From contig CM053164.1 in the NCBI GenBank assembly GCA_028571685.1, forward strand, positions 40,164,501 through 40,228,500: DNA of 64,000 nucleotides. Direction: 5' to 3'. The position numbers and the translations under genes were made by a program. The notes under the pieces are model-generated. The model saw nothing but the letters and a program-made list of their open reading frames with translations, had not been told where the DNA came from and made no database searches. Below, in pieces: positions 9,676 through 21,019 of the stretch. The DNA comes from Heterohyrax brucei. Lineage: Eukaryota; Chordata; Mammalia; Hyracoidea; Procaviidae. Positions within the stretch are counted from its first letter, which is position 1. Every line of letters starts with the position of its first letter.

Positions 9676-10465
9676 TGCTCACCAGCTGTGTGACCGTGTG
9701 GAAAACATGTATCTTCTCCAAGCCTTTTGTTCCCCCAAAGAAAGGCCTAAAAATCCAGACAGCCTTGTGAAGGCAGGGATCCAATGCCTGCCCTTGGCGG
9801 TTCTGCCTCTTCATCTACACACAGGGAACTGCTGTAAGTGGAACAATTCAGGTCTCCAAGGGGGCACATCCAACTCAGCATTCCACCAGGGCCCAGAGCT
9901 TGCCAAAATTGCTGGCCAGGTGTGGATATGAGGGATGTCTGATGCCCCAGGGGCCAGGGACAAGTCTTGCTGATGCCTTGCTAATGCCCACTGTCTTGGT
10001 ACTGCCCGTCACTTCCCACCAGGTATAGGACAGCCCTAAGACAAGCCCTGAATGATGAACAAAGGAAAGCCCAGATGGTACAGTGAAACCAGTCTCCATT
10101 ACTGGAAGAGCCAGTCAAAGCTCCTGTCCTCTGGAGGGGAGGGAACAGTGTCAATACCAAGTGCAAATGAAGGCCAGGGAGACAAAAAGAAAGGAACAGG
10201 GAACTGGGACCTCCTGGCTCTGTTTCCTTGGAGAACTCACTTTCCTAAGTTTTCCCATCCAGAAAAAGGATCCATATTACCTCTCTAGTGGGGTCCTCCT
10301 TAGCTTAAAGCATAAAATTGGAATATTCCACTAAGGTTGGGCCACACAGCGGAGAGGTGCAATGGGCAGTGTCAGAGCAATAAATGCTGGTCAGAACTGA
10401 ACCCACCACAACGGAAAGCAACGACGTATCCTCGATGGGATTCTGAGCAGAAAAAGGGAAATCAG
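9676..10465. other. Unique intergenic stretch
   Basis: No element recognised with confidence. The segment 10,195-10,290 has the flavour of MIR ('gttttcccatccagaaaaag') but is too eroded to call. Confidence 0.45.
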
Positions 10466-10469
10466 GTAA

Positions 10470-10860
10470 AATCTAAAGAGAAACCTAAATAAACTACGCA
10501 GGTCATGTAATTAATAATGTGTCCGTATTGATTCACTATGCACAATAAACAGAAACCGTGGTGGCTTAGTGGTTAAGGGCCACATCTGCTAACCAAAAGT
10601 TGAGCAGTTCAGATCCACACCCTGGAAACTCTAGACGGTGGTTCTACCCTGACCTCTAGGCTCACCAGGAGTCAGAATCAACTTGACGGCAGTGGGTTTC
10701 CTTCTTTTTTTATGTATAATAAATAGGTCATTCTAATGTAAGATGTTCATAACTACGGGGTACTGGGTGTGGGAGAGATGGGACTTCTCCATATCATTGT
10801 CTCCATTTTTCTGTAAATCTAAAACCATTCTAGAAAATAAAAGTCTATTAAAAAGAAAAG
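10470..10860 (+). mobile_element. L1M-type LINE 3' end, split by an AfroSINE
   Basis: 'taatgtgtccgtattgattc' before and 'attctaatgtaagatgttca', 'tttctgtaaatctaaaacca' after the SINE match the ancient L1M 3' terminus, ending in 'aaaataaaagtctattaaaa'. Confidence 0.8.
10550..10712 (+). mobile_element. AfroSINE inserted in L1M
   Basis: 'aaaccgtggtggcttagtgg', 'gctaaccaaaagttgagcag', 'caacttgacggcagtgggtt'. Flanked by similar 'tatgcacaataaac' and 'tatgtataataaat', a probable decayed target-site duplication. Confidence 0.93.
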
Positions 10861-10984
10861 GGACAGATGGGGCAACTAGAATGGAAATAATGAGAACTTT
10901 CTGACATGTTTTCAGCATCACCAAACAAATTGTTGACTGGGAAACAGAACTGCTCTGTAAAGCTGCACTGAAAACAGTCAAGGA

Positions 10985-11262
10985 CTGAGAAAAGGGTGAT
11001 GCCCGTCAAGAGATGAGCACATAAACCCATGGGGTCCAGACACTCAGTGGAATATGACTCAGCCATAAAGAGGAATGAACTGCTGATGTATGCCCACCAC
11101 GTGGATGAACTCTGAAAACACAACACTGAGCCAAACAGGACAGCTGTAAAAGGAATGTATGAGCCACTTATATGAAATAAACAAAGATATAGAAACCAAA
11201 GGTTATTAGCAGTTGCCAGGGATGGAGGGAGAGAGATGGCAGAGTTTTTCTTTGAGGGACAC
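10985..11262 (+). mobile_element. L1M-type LINE fragment
   Basis: 'cagtggaatatgactcagcc', 'ataaagaggaatgaactgct' and 'ttagcagttgccagggatgg' are diagnostic of L1M ORF2 end and 3' UTR. Confidence 0.85.
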
Positions 11263-11459
11263 TAAGTTTATGCAGTGGTGGCAGTATCACCTTCAAAAAA
11301 GGCTAGCAAGGACAGTGGCACAAAATGGAAAATGTAAGCAGTGTCACTGAAGTGTGCAGGGAGAGATTGCTGGATTGGTGAGTGCTCTGATACGTCTATT
11401 TTCACCACAATAAGAAAAACAAGGGGAGGAGAACTCTCGTACCCTTGAAGCATCACCCT

Positions 11460-11850
11460 CCAATCCTCTGTGTCCAGCCTCAGTCTTAGGCAGCCACTGA
11501 TCTAATCCATGTCCTTAGATTTGCTTAGTCTTATGCGTTCCGTGAGGATGGAGTTCTACAACGCGTGATCCTTCACGACTGGCTTCTGCCACCTAGCACA
11601 GTGTCTTTGAGGTTCATCCACACAGTAGCATGTATCAGTACTTCATGCCTTCCCATGGCTGAATAACACACCATCATATGGACATGCCAGAGTTTGTTGA
11701 CTCATTTACCTGTGGGTTCCTGGGTTTTCTTCTGCGGTGATAACAGTGTCCTACAGGTGACTGCGGTGCTGGCTGGACAAAGCTGTGCATACACTCAAAA
11801 CTGCTGAACGGGACACTTTCAAAGGGTAGATGGATGGGGTAGGAGTCATT
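11460..11850 (-). mobile_element. L1M-type LINE fragment, reverse
   Basis: 'gaggttcatccacacagtag', 'tacttcatgccttcccatgg' and 'ctgaataacacaccatcata' are the reverse of an L1M ORF2 end. Opposite in orientation to the neighbouring fragment. Confidence 0.82.
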
Positions 11851-12137
11851 ACATCAGAAAGCTCTGAAAAAAAGAAAAATGCTGAGATCAAGAGCAAAAT
11901 GATTGCTTGGAAGATGCAGCAAACAGAGCTGAAGAGGAACCCGAGTCCCTCCTCTGTTCTAAAGACTGTGTTTCCCTTACCCATTGGACAGAGACCTGAA
12001 ACACTGGCACACACTCCCAAATATAACCACCGACAGGGACTGCAACTAGCCAGGCGTGTGGCCTATTGCAGTTTTCAAAGCATGCTCCTGAGCACGGAGA
12101 TGGTGACACTGTGACAATGACACTTTCTGTGATGTAT

Positions 12138-12290
12138 TTTCCTGGGTGGTGCAAATGGTTAACATGCTTTGCTGCTACCTGAGATGCTGGCAATTCGAGT
12201 CGACCCAAAGTTGCCTCAGAAAGAAGGCCTGGCAGTCAACTTCGCGGTTACCACGAGTCACTGCCAACTCGACAGCAACTGACTAGCCCA
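12138..12290 (+). mobile_element. AfroSINE, degenerate
   Basis: 'tttcctgggtggtgcaaatg', 'ctggcaattcgagtcgaccc', block 'aagaaggcctggcagtcaac', tail 'caactcgacagcaactgact'. Confidence 0.82.
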
Positions 12291-12324
12291 CCCTACAACT
12301 ATTTTTATATTCCTGTCCAAGCCG

Positions 12325-12520
12325 AAAAAGTGAGTCAAATCATGATACATTGAGGAATGAGGTACTGATGCATGCTACAATGTAGGTGAAGCTTGCAAAC
12401 GTTACACTGAGTCAAAGAAGCCAGGCACAAAAGACCAAGTACTGCAGAATCCATTCTCGCAAACCGCCCAGGAGACGTAGAAGCAGAAAGTGGGGCTTGA
12501 AGGTGGAGTGGGATTAGGAG
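12325..12520 (+). mobile_element. L1M-type LINE fragment
   Basis: 'gaggtactgatgcatgctac', 'gagtcaaagaagccaggcac' and 'cgtagaagcagaaagtgggg' follow the L1M 3' consensus pattern. Confidence 0.75.
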
Positions 12521-12534
12521 TTAAGCCTAAGAGG

Positions 12535-12722
12535 TTGTTGTCGTTGGGTTGATTCCAACTCACAGCAACCTTATGTGACAGAACTGTCCCTTGGAACTGT
12601 TGAGGCTGTAATGTTTGAGGGAGTACATCGCCAGTCCAGTCTTTTCTCCTGCAGAGCCACTGTGTTTTTTGAAACTTTCAGTTTGCAGCCAAGCATTTGA
12701 ACCACTGCACCACCAGGGCTGC
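12535..12722 (-). mobile_element. AfroSINE, reverse orientation
   Basis: 'gttgattccaactcacagca', 'gttgaggctgtaatgtttga' and 'gaaccactgcaccaccaggg' with an internal expansion. Confidence 0.82.
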
Positions 12723-12734
12723 TTGAATTCATCA

Positions 12735-12960
12735 TATCAAAACACAGGCTCTCTGTGGGATCAAATCCCAGCTCTTCCATCTTCTAGCTAAGTCACCATG
12801 GCTAGTGACTTCACCTCTCTGCACCTCAATTTTCTCATCTGGAAAATGGGCACAAAAAGAGTTCTTCTCCACTGGAATCACCACAAGAAATGAATGAATC
12901 AGCACAGTATCTAGCATCCCAGGTGGCTGACCAATGAGTGTCGTCTTTGACAGAGACACT
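12735..12960 (+). mobile_element. MIR SINE
   Basis: 'gggatcaaatcccagctctt', 'gtgacttcacctctctgcac', 'caattttctcatctggaaaa' and 'aatgaatcagcacagtatct'. Confidence 0.82.
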
Positions 12961-13311
12961 AAGGCTCTAGAAGGAATGGGACTCATGAGATCACATGGTT
13001 GAAAAAAGCAGGGCTTGAAACCTGAACCTCAGTCCTCAACCACACAAAAACTCTACGTTACACCATCTACCATATCAAGGTCCAAGTCTGGCCAATAAAT
13101 CCTTTCCTGAAAGTCATTATACCTTGAAAACTAGCCAGGGATTTGCTGAGGGTCTGCCAGGTGACAGGGCCACCCAGAGCTGGCCCAGCTCGAAAGCACA
13201 AACCAGCAAGGGAGGTGCCAGTGGACAGAGGGTGGACACAAGCAGTAGACATGAGCAGAGAATGGAAAAGTCAACCCATGCTTGCTACTACTATTACTTG
13301 GTGATCGATAT

Positions 13312-13508
13312 TATTCACACTGGTGGCAAAGTGCTCGATGGCTTACCAAGAGGTCAGAAGTTGGAATCCAGCTGCTCCCTGAGATAAAGAAGTAGCAGTC
13401 TGTCTCTGTAAAGACTACAGACTTGGGAACTCTACAACACGGTTCCACTCTGTCCTACAGAGTTGCTATGTGTCGGAATTGACTCAGTGGCAATAGGTTT
13501 GGTTTCAG
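13312..13508 (+). mobile_element. AfroSINE, long subfamily
   Basis: 'cactggtggcaaagtgctcg', 'agataaagaagtagcagtct', 'gtcctacagagttgctatgt', 'ctcagtggcaataggtttgg'. Confidence 0.9.
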
Positions 13509-13524
13509 TTGGTGTGGACTGACT

Positions 13525-13722
13525 AAGGAGCCCTGGTGATGCAGTGGCTAAGCACTCAGCTGCTAACAGAAAGATCAGTGATTCAAACTCCTCAGCTGCT
13601 CCGTGGAATAAATCCATGGCAATCTCCTGTAAAGATTCTGCCTTGGAACTCTCTGAGCAGGTTCTACCCTGTCCTATAGGGTCACTAGGAGTTGGGCTCA
13701 TCCTGACAGCAGCAGGGTAGGT
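13525..13722 (+). mobile_element. AfroSINE, long subfamily
   Basis: Second same-strand copy in tandem with the previous one: 'taaggagccctggtgatgca', 'cagtgattcaaactcctcag', 'ccctgtcctatagggtcact'. Confidence 0.92.
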
Positions 13723-13774
13723 CTTCTGGGTATTATTCACTCTCGTCAGTATGACTATCTCCCAGATTTTATGG

Positions 13775-13965
13775 GGGATTTTCTAATCATTCACTTGACA
13801 AATATGTATCTACTATGTGTCAGGCACTGTACTAGGAAATGGGGACACACCAGTGAGCAAAACCAAGTCCTCGCTCTTCTGGAAGTGAAAGTCTCATGGA
13901 ACAGGCAGATATCAGGGAAACAAGCAAATTACCATGTGGCAGACAAGTGGGAGATGTGCTGACAG
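13775..13965 (-). mobile_element. L2 LINE 3' end, reverse
   Basis: 'gacaaatatgtatctactat', 'gtgtcaggcactgtactagg' and 'ggggacacaccagtgagcaa' are the reverse of the L2 terminus. Confidence 0.7.
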
Positions 13966-14224
13966 GACCCGAGAGCAGAGGGCTGGGGAGGGCTGCCTTT
14001 CACTTCCACCTTCAGACACGGAGCTTCAACTCCTGCACTGTGACTCCAAACCATCCTCTGCTCAGCTGACAGAGGGATCTTCTTAAAACCCAAGCCCCAA
14101 AAGAAATTACAATAATAAAATAAAACCCAAACAGATTCTGCCACAAAGCACCACTGCACACTCCCTGAACTAGCCCGGAGACCCCACCTGGTCCTCTGAT
14201 ACCTTCCCCACCCCCACTCTAGCC

Positions 14225-14592
14225 ACACAGGCTGCCCTTAGGCTCTTTCTGCACTCCCTGCTTGCTCCTGCCTCAGGGCCTTTGCACTTGCTGATTCCTT
14301 GGCCTACAACACTTTCCAAGTTGGTAACCTTTGGAATTGGCTCTTAAGAAGTCTTCTTCGTCTAAAACAGCATTTCCTCAAACAGCCCTTTCCTGGTCAC
14401 CTGATGCAAAACAGACACCCGTCTCTCATCATTTCACCCCCTCTCTTAATTACTATCTCACCTTCTCTGTTTTATTTATGGGCTTCTGTCCTGCCTCTTT
14501 CCATTCGAATGTCAGGTCCTTGCAGACACTCAACAGCTGTACTCTTAGGACCTAGAACTGTGCTTGGCGCAGAGTAGGTACTCAGTAAACAT
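14225..14592 (+). mobile_element. L2 LINE 3' end
   Basis: 'cagggcctttgcacttgctg', 'cccttctctgttttattta'-like AT-rich text and 'ctgtgcttggcgcagagtag' then 'gtactcagtaaacatggatg' follow the L2 3' end; the tail runs straight into the GGAT microsatellite. Confidence 0.75.
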
Positions 14593-15090
14593 GGATGGAT
14601 GGACGGACGGACCGATGGACGGACGGACGGACAGACGGACGGGTGGGTGTGTGGTTGGGTGGGTGGGTGGCTGGATGGATGGACGGATGGGTGGATGGGT
14701 GGATGGATGGATGGATGGACGGGTGGGTGGGTGGATGGGTGGGTGGGTGGATGGATGGGTGGATGGATGGATGGGTGGGTGGATGGATGGGTGGATGGAT
14801 GGGTGGATGGGTGGATGGATGGGTGGATGGATGGATGGGTGGATCGATGGGTGGGTGGATGGGTGGGTGGGTGGACGGGTAGGGGGGTGGATGGGTGGGT
14901 GGGTGGGTGGGAGGATGTATGGGTGGATGGGTGGGTGGGTGGTTGGGTGGATGGGTGGATGGGTGGATGGGTGGATGGGTGGGTGGGTGGGTGGGTGGAT
15001 GGACGGATGGGTGGATGGATGGATGGGTGGATGGGTGGGTGGATGGACGGATGGTGGATGGTGGGTGGTGGATGGATGGGTATATGGAAT
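14590..15090. repeat. GGAT/GGGT tetranucleotide microsatellite, about 500 bp
   Basis: Imperfect (TGGA)n interspersed with (TGGG)n, TGGC and GGAC variants across about 125 units. Because 4-bp repeats lack stops, both strands read open in several frames (Met-Asp-Gly-Trp on +, His-Pro-Pro-Thr/Ile-rich on -). These are artefacts of the repeat, not proteins. The tract begins at the tail of an L2 element, which ends naturally in a tetranucleotide. Confidence 0.97.
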
Positions 15091-15224
15091 AGATAAGTAC
15101 CTCCAGAAATAGCAACAAGGATTCCAGTCACCCTCCCAACTCTGTCAACAAACCAAACTCCTTTCTCCTTTTGTTCAATACCCCCACCAAAATAAAGCTG
15201 CTGGGTGCAAATCTGTTACCTCGT

Positions 15225-15410
15225 TTCACAACAACAATGGAACGGACCACCTCTACATTTGGGGCAGACATCTGGGGATACCACGTTTTAGGTGACATTG
15301 GGCTCCAATATGCCTTTGATGATGATGATGGCACAGGACTGGGCACCGATCATTCTCTTATCCACGAGGTTGCCATGAGTCAGAGCCCACTCGATGGAAC
15401 CAATAACAAC
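15225..15410 (+). mobile_element. Long AfroSINE / RTE-tail fragment
   Basis: 'gatggcacaggactgggcac', 'gaggttgccatgagtcagag', 'cccactcgatggaaccaata' and an AAC-rich end. The 5' part is too eroded to place. Confidence 0.7.
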
Positions 15411-15745
15411 ATTAGAGGTATAAATTCACTCTGGAAGATTTCAGCACTGTCTCCAAGATTCTACAGCTGCCCTCCAGAGTGGCTGAAATGCACAAGAAGG
15501 GCCAGGAGGGCTGTTAACAGGGGCAATGTGGCAAGGATTAAGGTGTCAGGGTCCAGGAAAACAAGCAGAGGTGTTTGAAGATCAGACACCAGGAGCAGGT
15601 ACTCAGTTGGCAGACACTGGGTTGACAAGAGAGCTGCTTCTCATGCAAACAGCTCTGGGCAGAACCAGAACCAATAACAGGAACAACCAGAGTGGCTGGC
15701 TTTTACCGACCACTTCCTCAGTGCTGAAGGTGTTATTACATGCTT
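15411..15745. other. Unique intergenic stretch
   Basis: No element recognised between two long-type AfroSINEs. Confidence 0.45.
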
Positions 15746-15749
15746 GAAA

Positions 15750-16062
15750 TGTCAGTGGTAGAGCCTCACCTTCCACGTGGGAGACCCAGCTCTGATTTCT
15801 GCCCCCTGTACCTGATATGCATCCACCACCCATCTGTCAGTGGAGGTTTCTGTGTTGCTATATTGCTAAATAGGTTTCAGTGGGGCTTCCAGACTATGGC
15901 AGACTAGGAAGAAAGGCCTGGCAATCTTATTCTGAAAATCAGCCAATGAAATCTCTCTGACCACAACAGTTCTATCTGTCATGAATCATGAGGATGGTAC
16001 AGGACTGAGTGGCATTTCATCCCATTAAGCACAAGGGTCAACTCAATGTCCACGAACGACAA
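15750..16062 (+). mobile_element. AfroSINE, full-length long type (~310 bp)
   Basis: The clearest long-type copy: 'gtcagtggtagagcctcacc' (A-box region), 'gcatccaccacccatctgtc', 'agtggaggtttctgtgttgc', 'gcttccagactatggcagac', 'gaagaaaggcctggcaatct', then 'gatggtacaggactgagtgg' in the tail. Confidence 0.9.
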
Positions 16063-16329
16063 AGGTGCAAAGCCCTGGTTATAAAAGTCCCCAAGCAAAG
16101 CAGAGAAAAATCAACTTGAGGGAAGTAATAATAATAATAACTACCATGAAGCAGGAGAATTTCATGAGCTAGAGCACAGAGAGATGGAGTCTGGCGAAGC
16201 CAAGGGGTCACTCTTGGTGTTGGTGGTAAGTTAAGTGTCCTAGAGGAGGCAGAGGAGGAAGAAGACAAGGAAGGTAGGATCACTGTGTTTCCAGCAATGC
16301 GCTGGCAGCTTTCTCAGGTTGTGGCATAA

Positions 16330-16432
16330 AAATCCCTAAAGGGAGACCTATCATTAGCCCATTTGACAGAGAAAGAAACTGAGGGTAGATGAGGTCGCTC
16401 AAGGTCACAGAGCTAGTCAAGAGCAGCATCAC
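16330..16432 (-). mobile_element. MIR SINE fragment, reverse
   Basis: 'agcccatttgacagagaaag', 'aaactgagggtagatgaggt' and 'aaggtcacagagctagtcaa' are the reversed MIR core. Confidence 0.78.
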
Positions 16433-17085
16433 TACCCCATGGCTGTCATCAACTTCAACTCACCTCCGAAAACAAAGTTTCATTTACCCCCCTGCCTTCT
16501 GAGTCCCTAAGTTCCAGACCTTGGCACACTCCTCTCCACTCTGGCCCTCCTGTCTATCTGTCCCTCGGTCCTAGTTTTCAGTGCTCATCAGAGATGGCCA
16601 GGTGACTCTTCCTCTCCCCTGGCAGTGCAGGGCCTGGCCGCCAGAAGCTGCTGCTGCAGGCAGGCAGGGGAGGAGTGAGTTCATTTCATCGTCCTCCAGG
16701 GCCACCTCCACTCTGCCGGAACTGTCCATTACCCTCCACTCGGAAAACACCTAGGCCTCCTTGGGGACAGGAAGCATCCCTACGTGATCAAGATCAGGAT
16801 CAGCTTGTGGAGTGTCTAGAGTTCTTTGTGTGGCCAAAGCGGAAGTCCAGGCCTGATCCGAAACAGCCTCCACCTCCTCTCTGGGAGGGAGGAAGAAGTA
16901 TGTTAGGACCTGAGATACAGCAGTGAATGAACAGTTACTGACTTTTGGGAGCTTGAAGTCTAGAGGGGGAAGAAGCAGTCAATGACCACGACTCCACTGT
17001 GATCACAAAGTAATAACAGCAAAAGCAGGCAATAACATTAACTTCACCCTGACCATTACAAGTAATAATAATAACAGCAGTCAAC
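16433..17085. other. Unique stretch, no gene recognised
   Basis: GC-moderate DNA. The end (about 16,915-17,010) has a faint reversed-L2 pattern ('acagcagtgaatgaacagtt'). An open frame from 16,675 is short and unsupported. Confidence 0.45.
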
Positions 17086-17087
17086 CC

Positions 17088-17285
17088 ACACAGACCACTT
17101 ACCATGTACCAGGCCCTTCTCAGTGAGTCATTGATAAGTCCTATCATCACCCCTATTTTACAGATGAGAAAACTGAGGCTCAGAGAGCTTGAGTCACCGG
17201 TCCAGACTCACACAGCTGATAAACACTGGAGCCAGGATTAAATTCATCTGGCTGGCTCCAGAGTGGATCTAAGAATTAGTTAGGT
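17088..17285 (-). mobile_element. MIR SINE, reverse
   Basis: 'cacccctattttacagatga', 'gaaaactgaggctcagagag', 'cagactcacacagctgataa' and 'agccaggattaaattcatct'. Confidence 0.88.
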
Positions 17286-17930
17286 AGTGCTGAATGTAAT
17301 AAGTGCTTGGAAGGAAGTAAATGGGAAGTTTCTAGGTCAGGAGAAACTGCTGACCGCATTAACACTGAGAAGGTGGACTTAGGATCTGGTGTAGGAGACT
17401 TTTATTTCACTTAAGAGAACATCTTTTTTTGCCATTTTACAAGTGTCGTCTGTATCCCATGTTATTTTCATGATAGAAAATATATTTTGATGTGGATGAA
17501 TGTTTGGCTTTTGACCTCAGTCAAATAGACAAAGATCTTGCTTTTGAAACACAGTTTATATTCTTCATGGAGACATAGCTATAAAACATTTCCATGGTCA
17601 CTCAACCAAGCAATGAACACATGTTAGGGGTGATAACCTTGCCAGAAGTCAAGGCCATCTCTGGTCACAATGATTTGCAGCCTTTTCTCATCTTCTCTTA
17701 CCCGCCCTCTTGTTTCCGTCCAACTGACCCAACGATTCCTAAAGGCAGGGATTCCCTTGAATATGATGCTCCATAAAATATTCATGATGTTGAAGAAAAA
17801 GCATGTACATACAGAAACAGGTCTCTATCCCTCAATCTACCCCTGATGACGCAGTCTCATCAGTCTCGACCTACCAGTGGCAACATGGGAGAAAGATAGG
17901 ACAGTTTGTTTCCAGAACGGTCATGGCCCT
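17286..17930. other. Unique intergenic stretch
   Basis: No repeat recognised; AT-rich around 17,400-17,580. Confidence 0.5.
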
Positions 17931-17931
17931 G

Positions 17932-17993
17932 TAATCCTCCTGTCCTACAGAGTCACTGAGTCAGAATCAACTCAACTGCAATAGCAATTTAGT
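17932..17993 (+). mobile_element. AfroSINE 3' fragment
   Basis: Only 'cctgtcctacagagtcactg' and 'agtcagaatcaactcaactg' survive. Confidence 0.65.
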
Positions 17994-18054
17994 GTGTTGA
18001 CTTCCACTGAAGTGACAGTTTGAGTGGTGGCAGCTGGCAGTGCAACTGCCCCTG

Positions 18055-18260
18055 GGTTGTGAAGGGCATGGCTTTGGGTCAGACAATTCTAAGTTTAAAC
18101 TCCATCTGTTCCACTTCCTGGCTGCATGACCTTGAGCAAGTCACAGCTTCATTAGCTATGAACTGGAGGGTCCCCAAAACAGGTACACCCTGGCTTCACT
18201 GTGACAAATTAAAAAACAAACACAAGAGCTCATCCGGGAACCTGTTACACTAAAAGAGCT
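18055..18260 (+). mobile_element. MIR SINE, degenerate
   Basis: 'ggctttgggtcagacaattc', 'cttcctggctgcatgacctt', 'gagcaagtcacagcttcatt'. Confidence 0.7.
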
Positions 18261-18284
18261 CAGTGAGCAGTGGCTGTTCTAAAA

Positions 18285-18405
18285 TGCTAGTTGCTTTACC
18301 TTTGTTCTCTCCAATCTTCCCATTCTACAGAAGGAGAAAGTGAGGCTCTAAAAGGGAAGCTTCTTGTCGAGGGTCACACCCCAATACTCTGAATGGGTAA
18401 GGGGA
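18285..18405 (-). mobile_element. MIR SINE fragment, reverse
   Basis: 'ttcccattctacagaaggag' and 'aaagtgaggctctaaaaggg' match the reversed MIR core. Confidence 0.65.
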
Positions 18406-18539
18406 AGGAATGTGAATTCTCAGACAGGCTTCTTCTGTCCTTCTCTCTCTCCAAAACCTGCCAAAGCCTCTGTGTATGGCTATCCAAGGAGTGGCAGCGG
18501 TACAGAAAGATTTTTTGCTGCTGATGGCCTAACCTGCAT

Positions 18540-18765
18540 TCATTAAATACTCCATGTGTCCTGTACATACCAAGTGGAGGACACACCTCCAAATGAGCCA
18601 TGCCTTTGCCTGTGCCCTTTCTTCTTCCTGGAATGTCCCCCACTCCCTGCCTCTTATTACCCTCTATGATTCAGTTCAAGGTCAACGATGGTAGCCCCCC
18701 ATGCTCCCTACACATGTATCAGGTTGTACCAGGCAGCACCTATAACACACCCTGATGGTAAGTTC
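18540..18765 (+). mobile_element. L2 LINE fragment
   Basis: 'gcctttgcctgtgccctttc', 'ttcttcctggaatgtccccc' and 'tatgattcagttcaaggtca' are L2-type 3' sequence. Confidence 0.65.
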
Positions 18766-18769
18766 TAAT

Positions 18770-18985
18770 GATAGGAATCATATCCACCACTTACTGAGCA
18801 TGGACAAAGGGCAGGCCCTGTGTCTGGCACTTGCCACGCACTGTTCCACTGAACCATCCTAACAACTCTTTGGGGGAAGGTAGAGCCTATCAGGACCCCA
18901 TTTGACAGAAGAGGAGGCCTAGTATCATGCCCAAGGCCATAGCCAGGAAGACGCCAGGATTTATCGCCTAGCCTACCTGCGGGAT
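18770..18985 (-). mobile_element. MIR SINE, reverse
   Basis: 'ccttactgagcatggacaaa'-like start, 'accatcctaacaactctttg' and 'cccatttgacagaagaggag'. Confidence 0.7.
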
Positions 18986-19172
18986 ACACACAGTTAAGCA
19001 CTAATTACTAGCCGAAAGGTTGGCAGTTCAAATTCATCCAGAGGTGCCTTGGAAGACAGGCCTGGTGATCTACTTCCAAAAGGACACAGCCTCAAAGGCC
19101 TCGTGGAGAGTCTACTCTGCATACCTCAGGTCTCCATCACTTGGAATCAATGGGGCAGCCAACTAATAAGAA
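18985..19172 (+). mobile_element. AfroSINE, long subfamily
   Basis: 'ctagccgaaaggttggcagt', 'tcaaattcatccagaggtgc' and 'gacaggcctggtgatctact'. Confidence 0.85.
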
Positions 19173-19282
19173 AAACTATTCGACTAGCTCCCTCCTTTCT
19201 ATTTCTCATGTTCCTCCGACATGGCCCCCACCAACCTCCTTCTGGTGGCCCTCCTTGGTTTACTCTTGCCAGAATTTTTTTT

Positions 19283-21015
19283 TCATTATGATTGAGTGAA
19301 AATGTACATTCCCATATAAATTTGCCTGCTCACCTATATGCAGCTTCCACTGCTCTCCCTGCCCGGCGACAGCACACTATTTCTCTCTACTCCATACATG
19401 TCTCATCCTCCCAACAGTCTACTTTCCCCTCCTCTCCACCCACTCCCCTTCCCACAGCCAGAGGTCAGCAGGATGATACCCTATAGATGCACAGAACCAT
19501 ATGCATCCAGAATACGGTCACTCTGCATCGCCAAGTCCAATCCATTTCTGTCTGAACAGTGGATCTTCATTATGATTTATGGGCAAGGGCAGCATCAGGG
19601 CCAGGGGCCATGCATCCAGGGGAACCCTGAAGCTGCTGGACCATCAGTTGTGATCTTTTAGTGGAGATCTCAGGGTGTACCCCTGTTTATTCTTGTGTTG
19701 CCAATGAGACTCAACTTTGTGAGCTCCATCGTGGCTATCACTGGTGGTGGCTGGGGACCATCCAGTTCTTCTGGTCCCAAGTCGATGTAGGCACCCACTC
19801 ATGTGAGTCTCTCTGTCTTCTGGGTTGTCTTTCCCCCATGTCATTTGAGTCCTTGGTGAGCATCCGTTCCTGCTGAGTTGGGACCATTTGCTGTGTTCTC
19901 GGATGGCCCCTTGGCAGCTTTTAAGACCCCAGACGCCACTCACCAATGTGGGGTGCAGACAGCCCTCTTAGTAAAATGCTAGTTGTGCCAATTGGCCTCA
20001 ATTTCACCTAAGAGCATGGCCTCCTGCCCCCTGCCCCAGCTACTCTGTCCTTACAATATTGGGTTAGACGGAAGGAGTATTCAAGCTATGTTGCAGTCCA
20101 CTTAACATTGTCCTTGTTTCTAATGTGTGCTATCATCGATTTCACCCAACCAAATTTCTACCAACTATCTAATCTAAACCTTCCCCCTCACCCTCCGTCC
20201 CTTCCCTCCCTGCAGCTGTCAAAGAGTCTTTTCTTCTATGTGTATGTCTGTTTTTTTGAGATCTTATCGTAGAGGTCTCATACAACATTTGTCCTTTTGT
20301 CACTGACTTTCACTCAGCATAATGTCTTCCAGTTGAAACCAGGTTATAAGATCTTTCCTGGAATCATCGTTGTTCTTTATTATTGCATAGTGCTCCATTG
20401 AGTATATATACCATAGTTTACCTATCCATTCCTCTGTTGTTGGGCATCTGGGTTGATTCCATCTTTTTGCTATCATGGACTGTGCTGCGATAAACATTCT
20501 TGTGCATGTATCCGTTGGTGTGAATGGCCTTCATTCTGTATGATATATTCCAAGCAGTGGAATTACTGGGCCAAATGGTACATCTAGATCCCTTTTTTAA
20601 GGAAGCACAAGATTGCTTTCCAAAGACGTTAAACCATTTTGGAACCCCACCAGCAGTGTAGGAGAGTTCCAATTTCTCCACAGCCTCTCCAGCATTTGTT
20701 GTTTTCTGTTTTTTGGATCATGGCCAACCTTGTTGGGGTGAGATGGTATCTCACTGTAGTTTTGATTTGAATTTCTTTAGTAACCAAAGATCGTGAACAT
20801 GTCCGTATGTGTTTTTTTTGGCTGCCTGGATCTCCTCTTTCGAGAAATGTCTGTCCATCTCCTTTACTCATCACTTAATTGGATGATTTATCTTCTTCTT
20901 ACTGATATTTTGTAGTACCTTATACATTACGGAGATCAGACGTCAGTCTGACATAGACTTGCCAAATATTTTTTCCCATTCTTTAGGCGGCCTTTTAATT
21001 CTATTAATAAAGTCT
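19283..21015 (-). mobile_element. L1 LINE 3' end with long 3' UTR, reverse
   Basis: Begins at a T-run with 'cattatgattgagtgaaaat', the reverse of the 3' terminus seen at 3,500-3,555. About 1 kb of 3' UTR and then ORF2 C-terminus follow: on the minus strand [17 protein letters not shown] and [16 protein letters not shown] are legible, in separated frames. It stops at about 21,015, so it is 5'-truncated and lacks the RT core. No convincing target-site duplication was found. Confidence 0.92.
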
Positions 21016-21019
21016 TTGG

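Noticed and set aside
9509..9931. 140-codon plus-strand frame
   Set aside because: Begins inside an AfroSINE and continues into unique DNA; no conserved motif.
14472..15131. 219-codon His/Pro/Thr-rich frame (minus) and Met-Asp-Gly-Trp frames (plus)
   Set aside because: They are translations of the tetranucleotide microsatellite, which lacks stop codons in any frame; no coding evidence.
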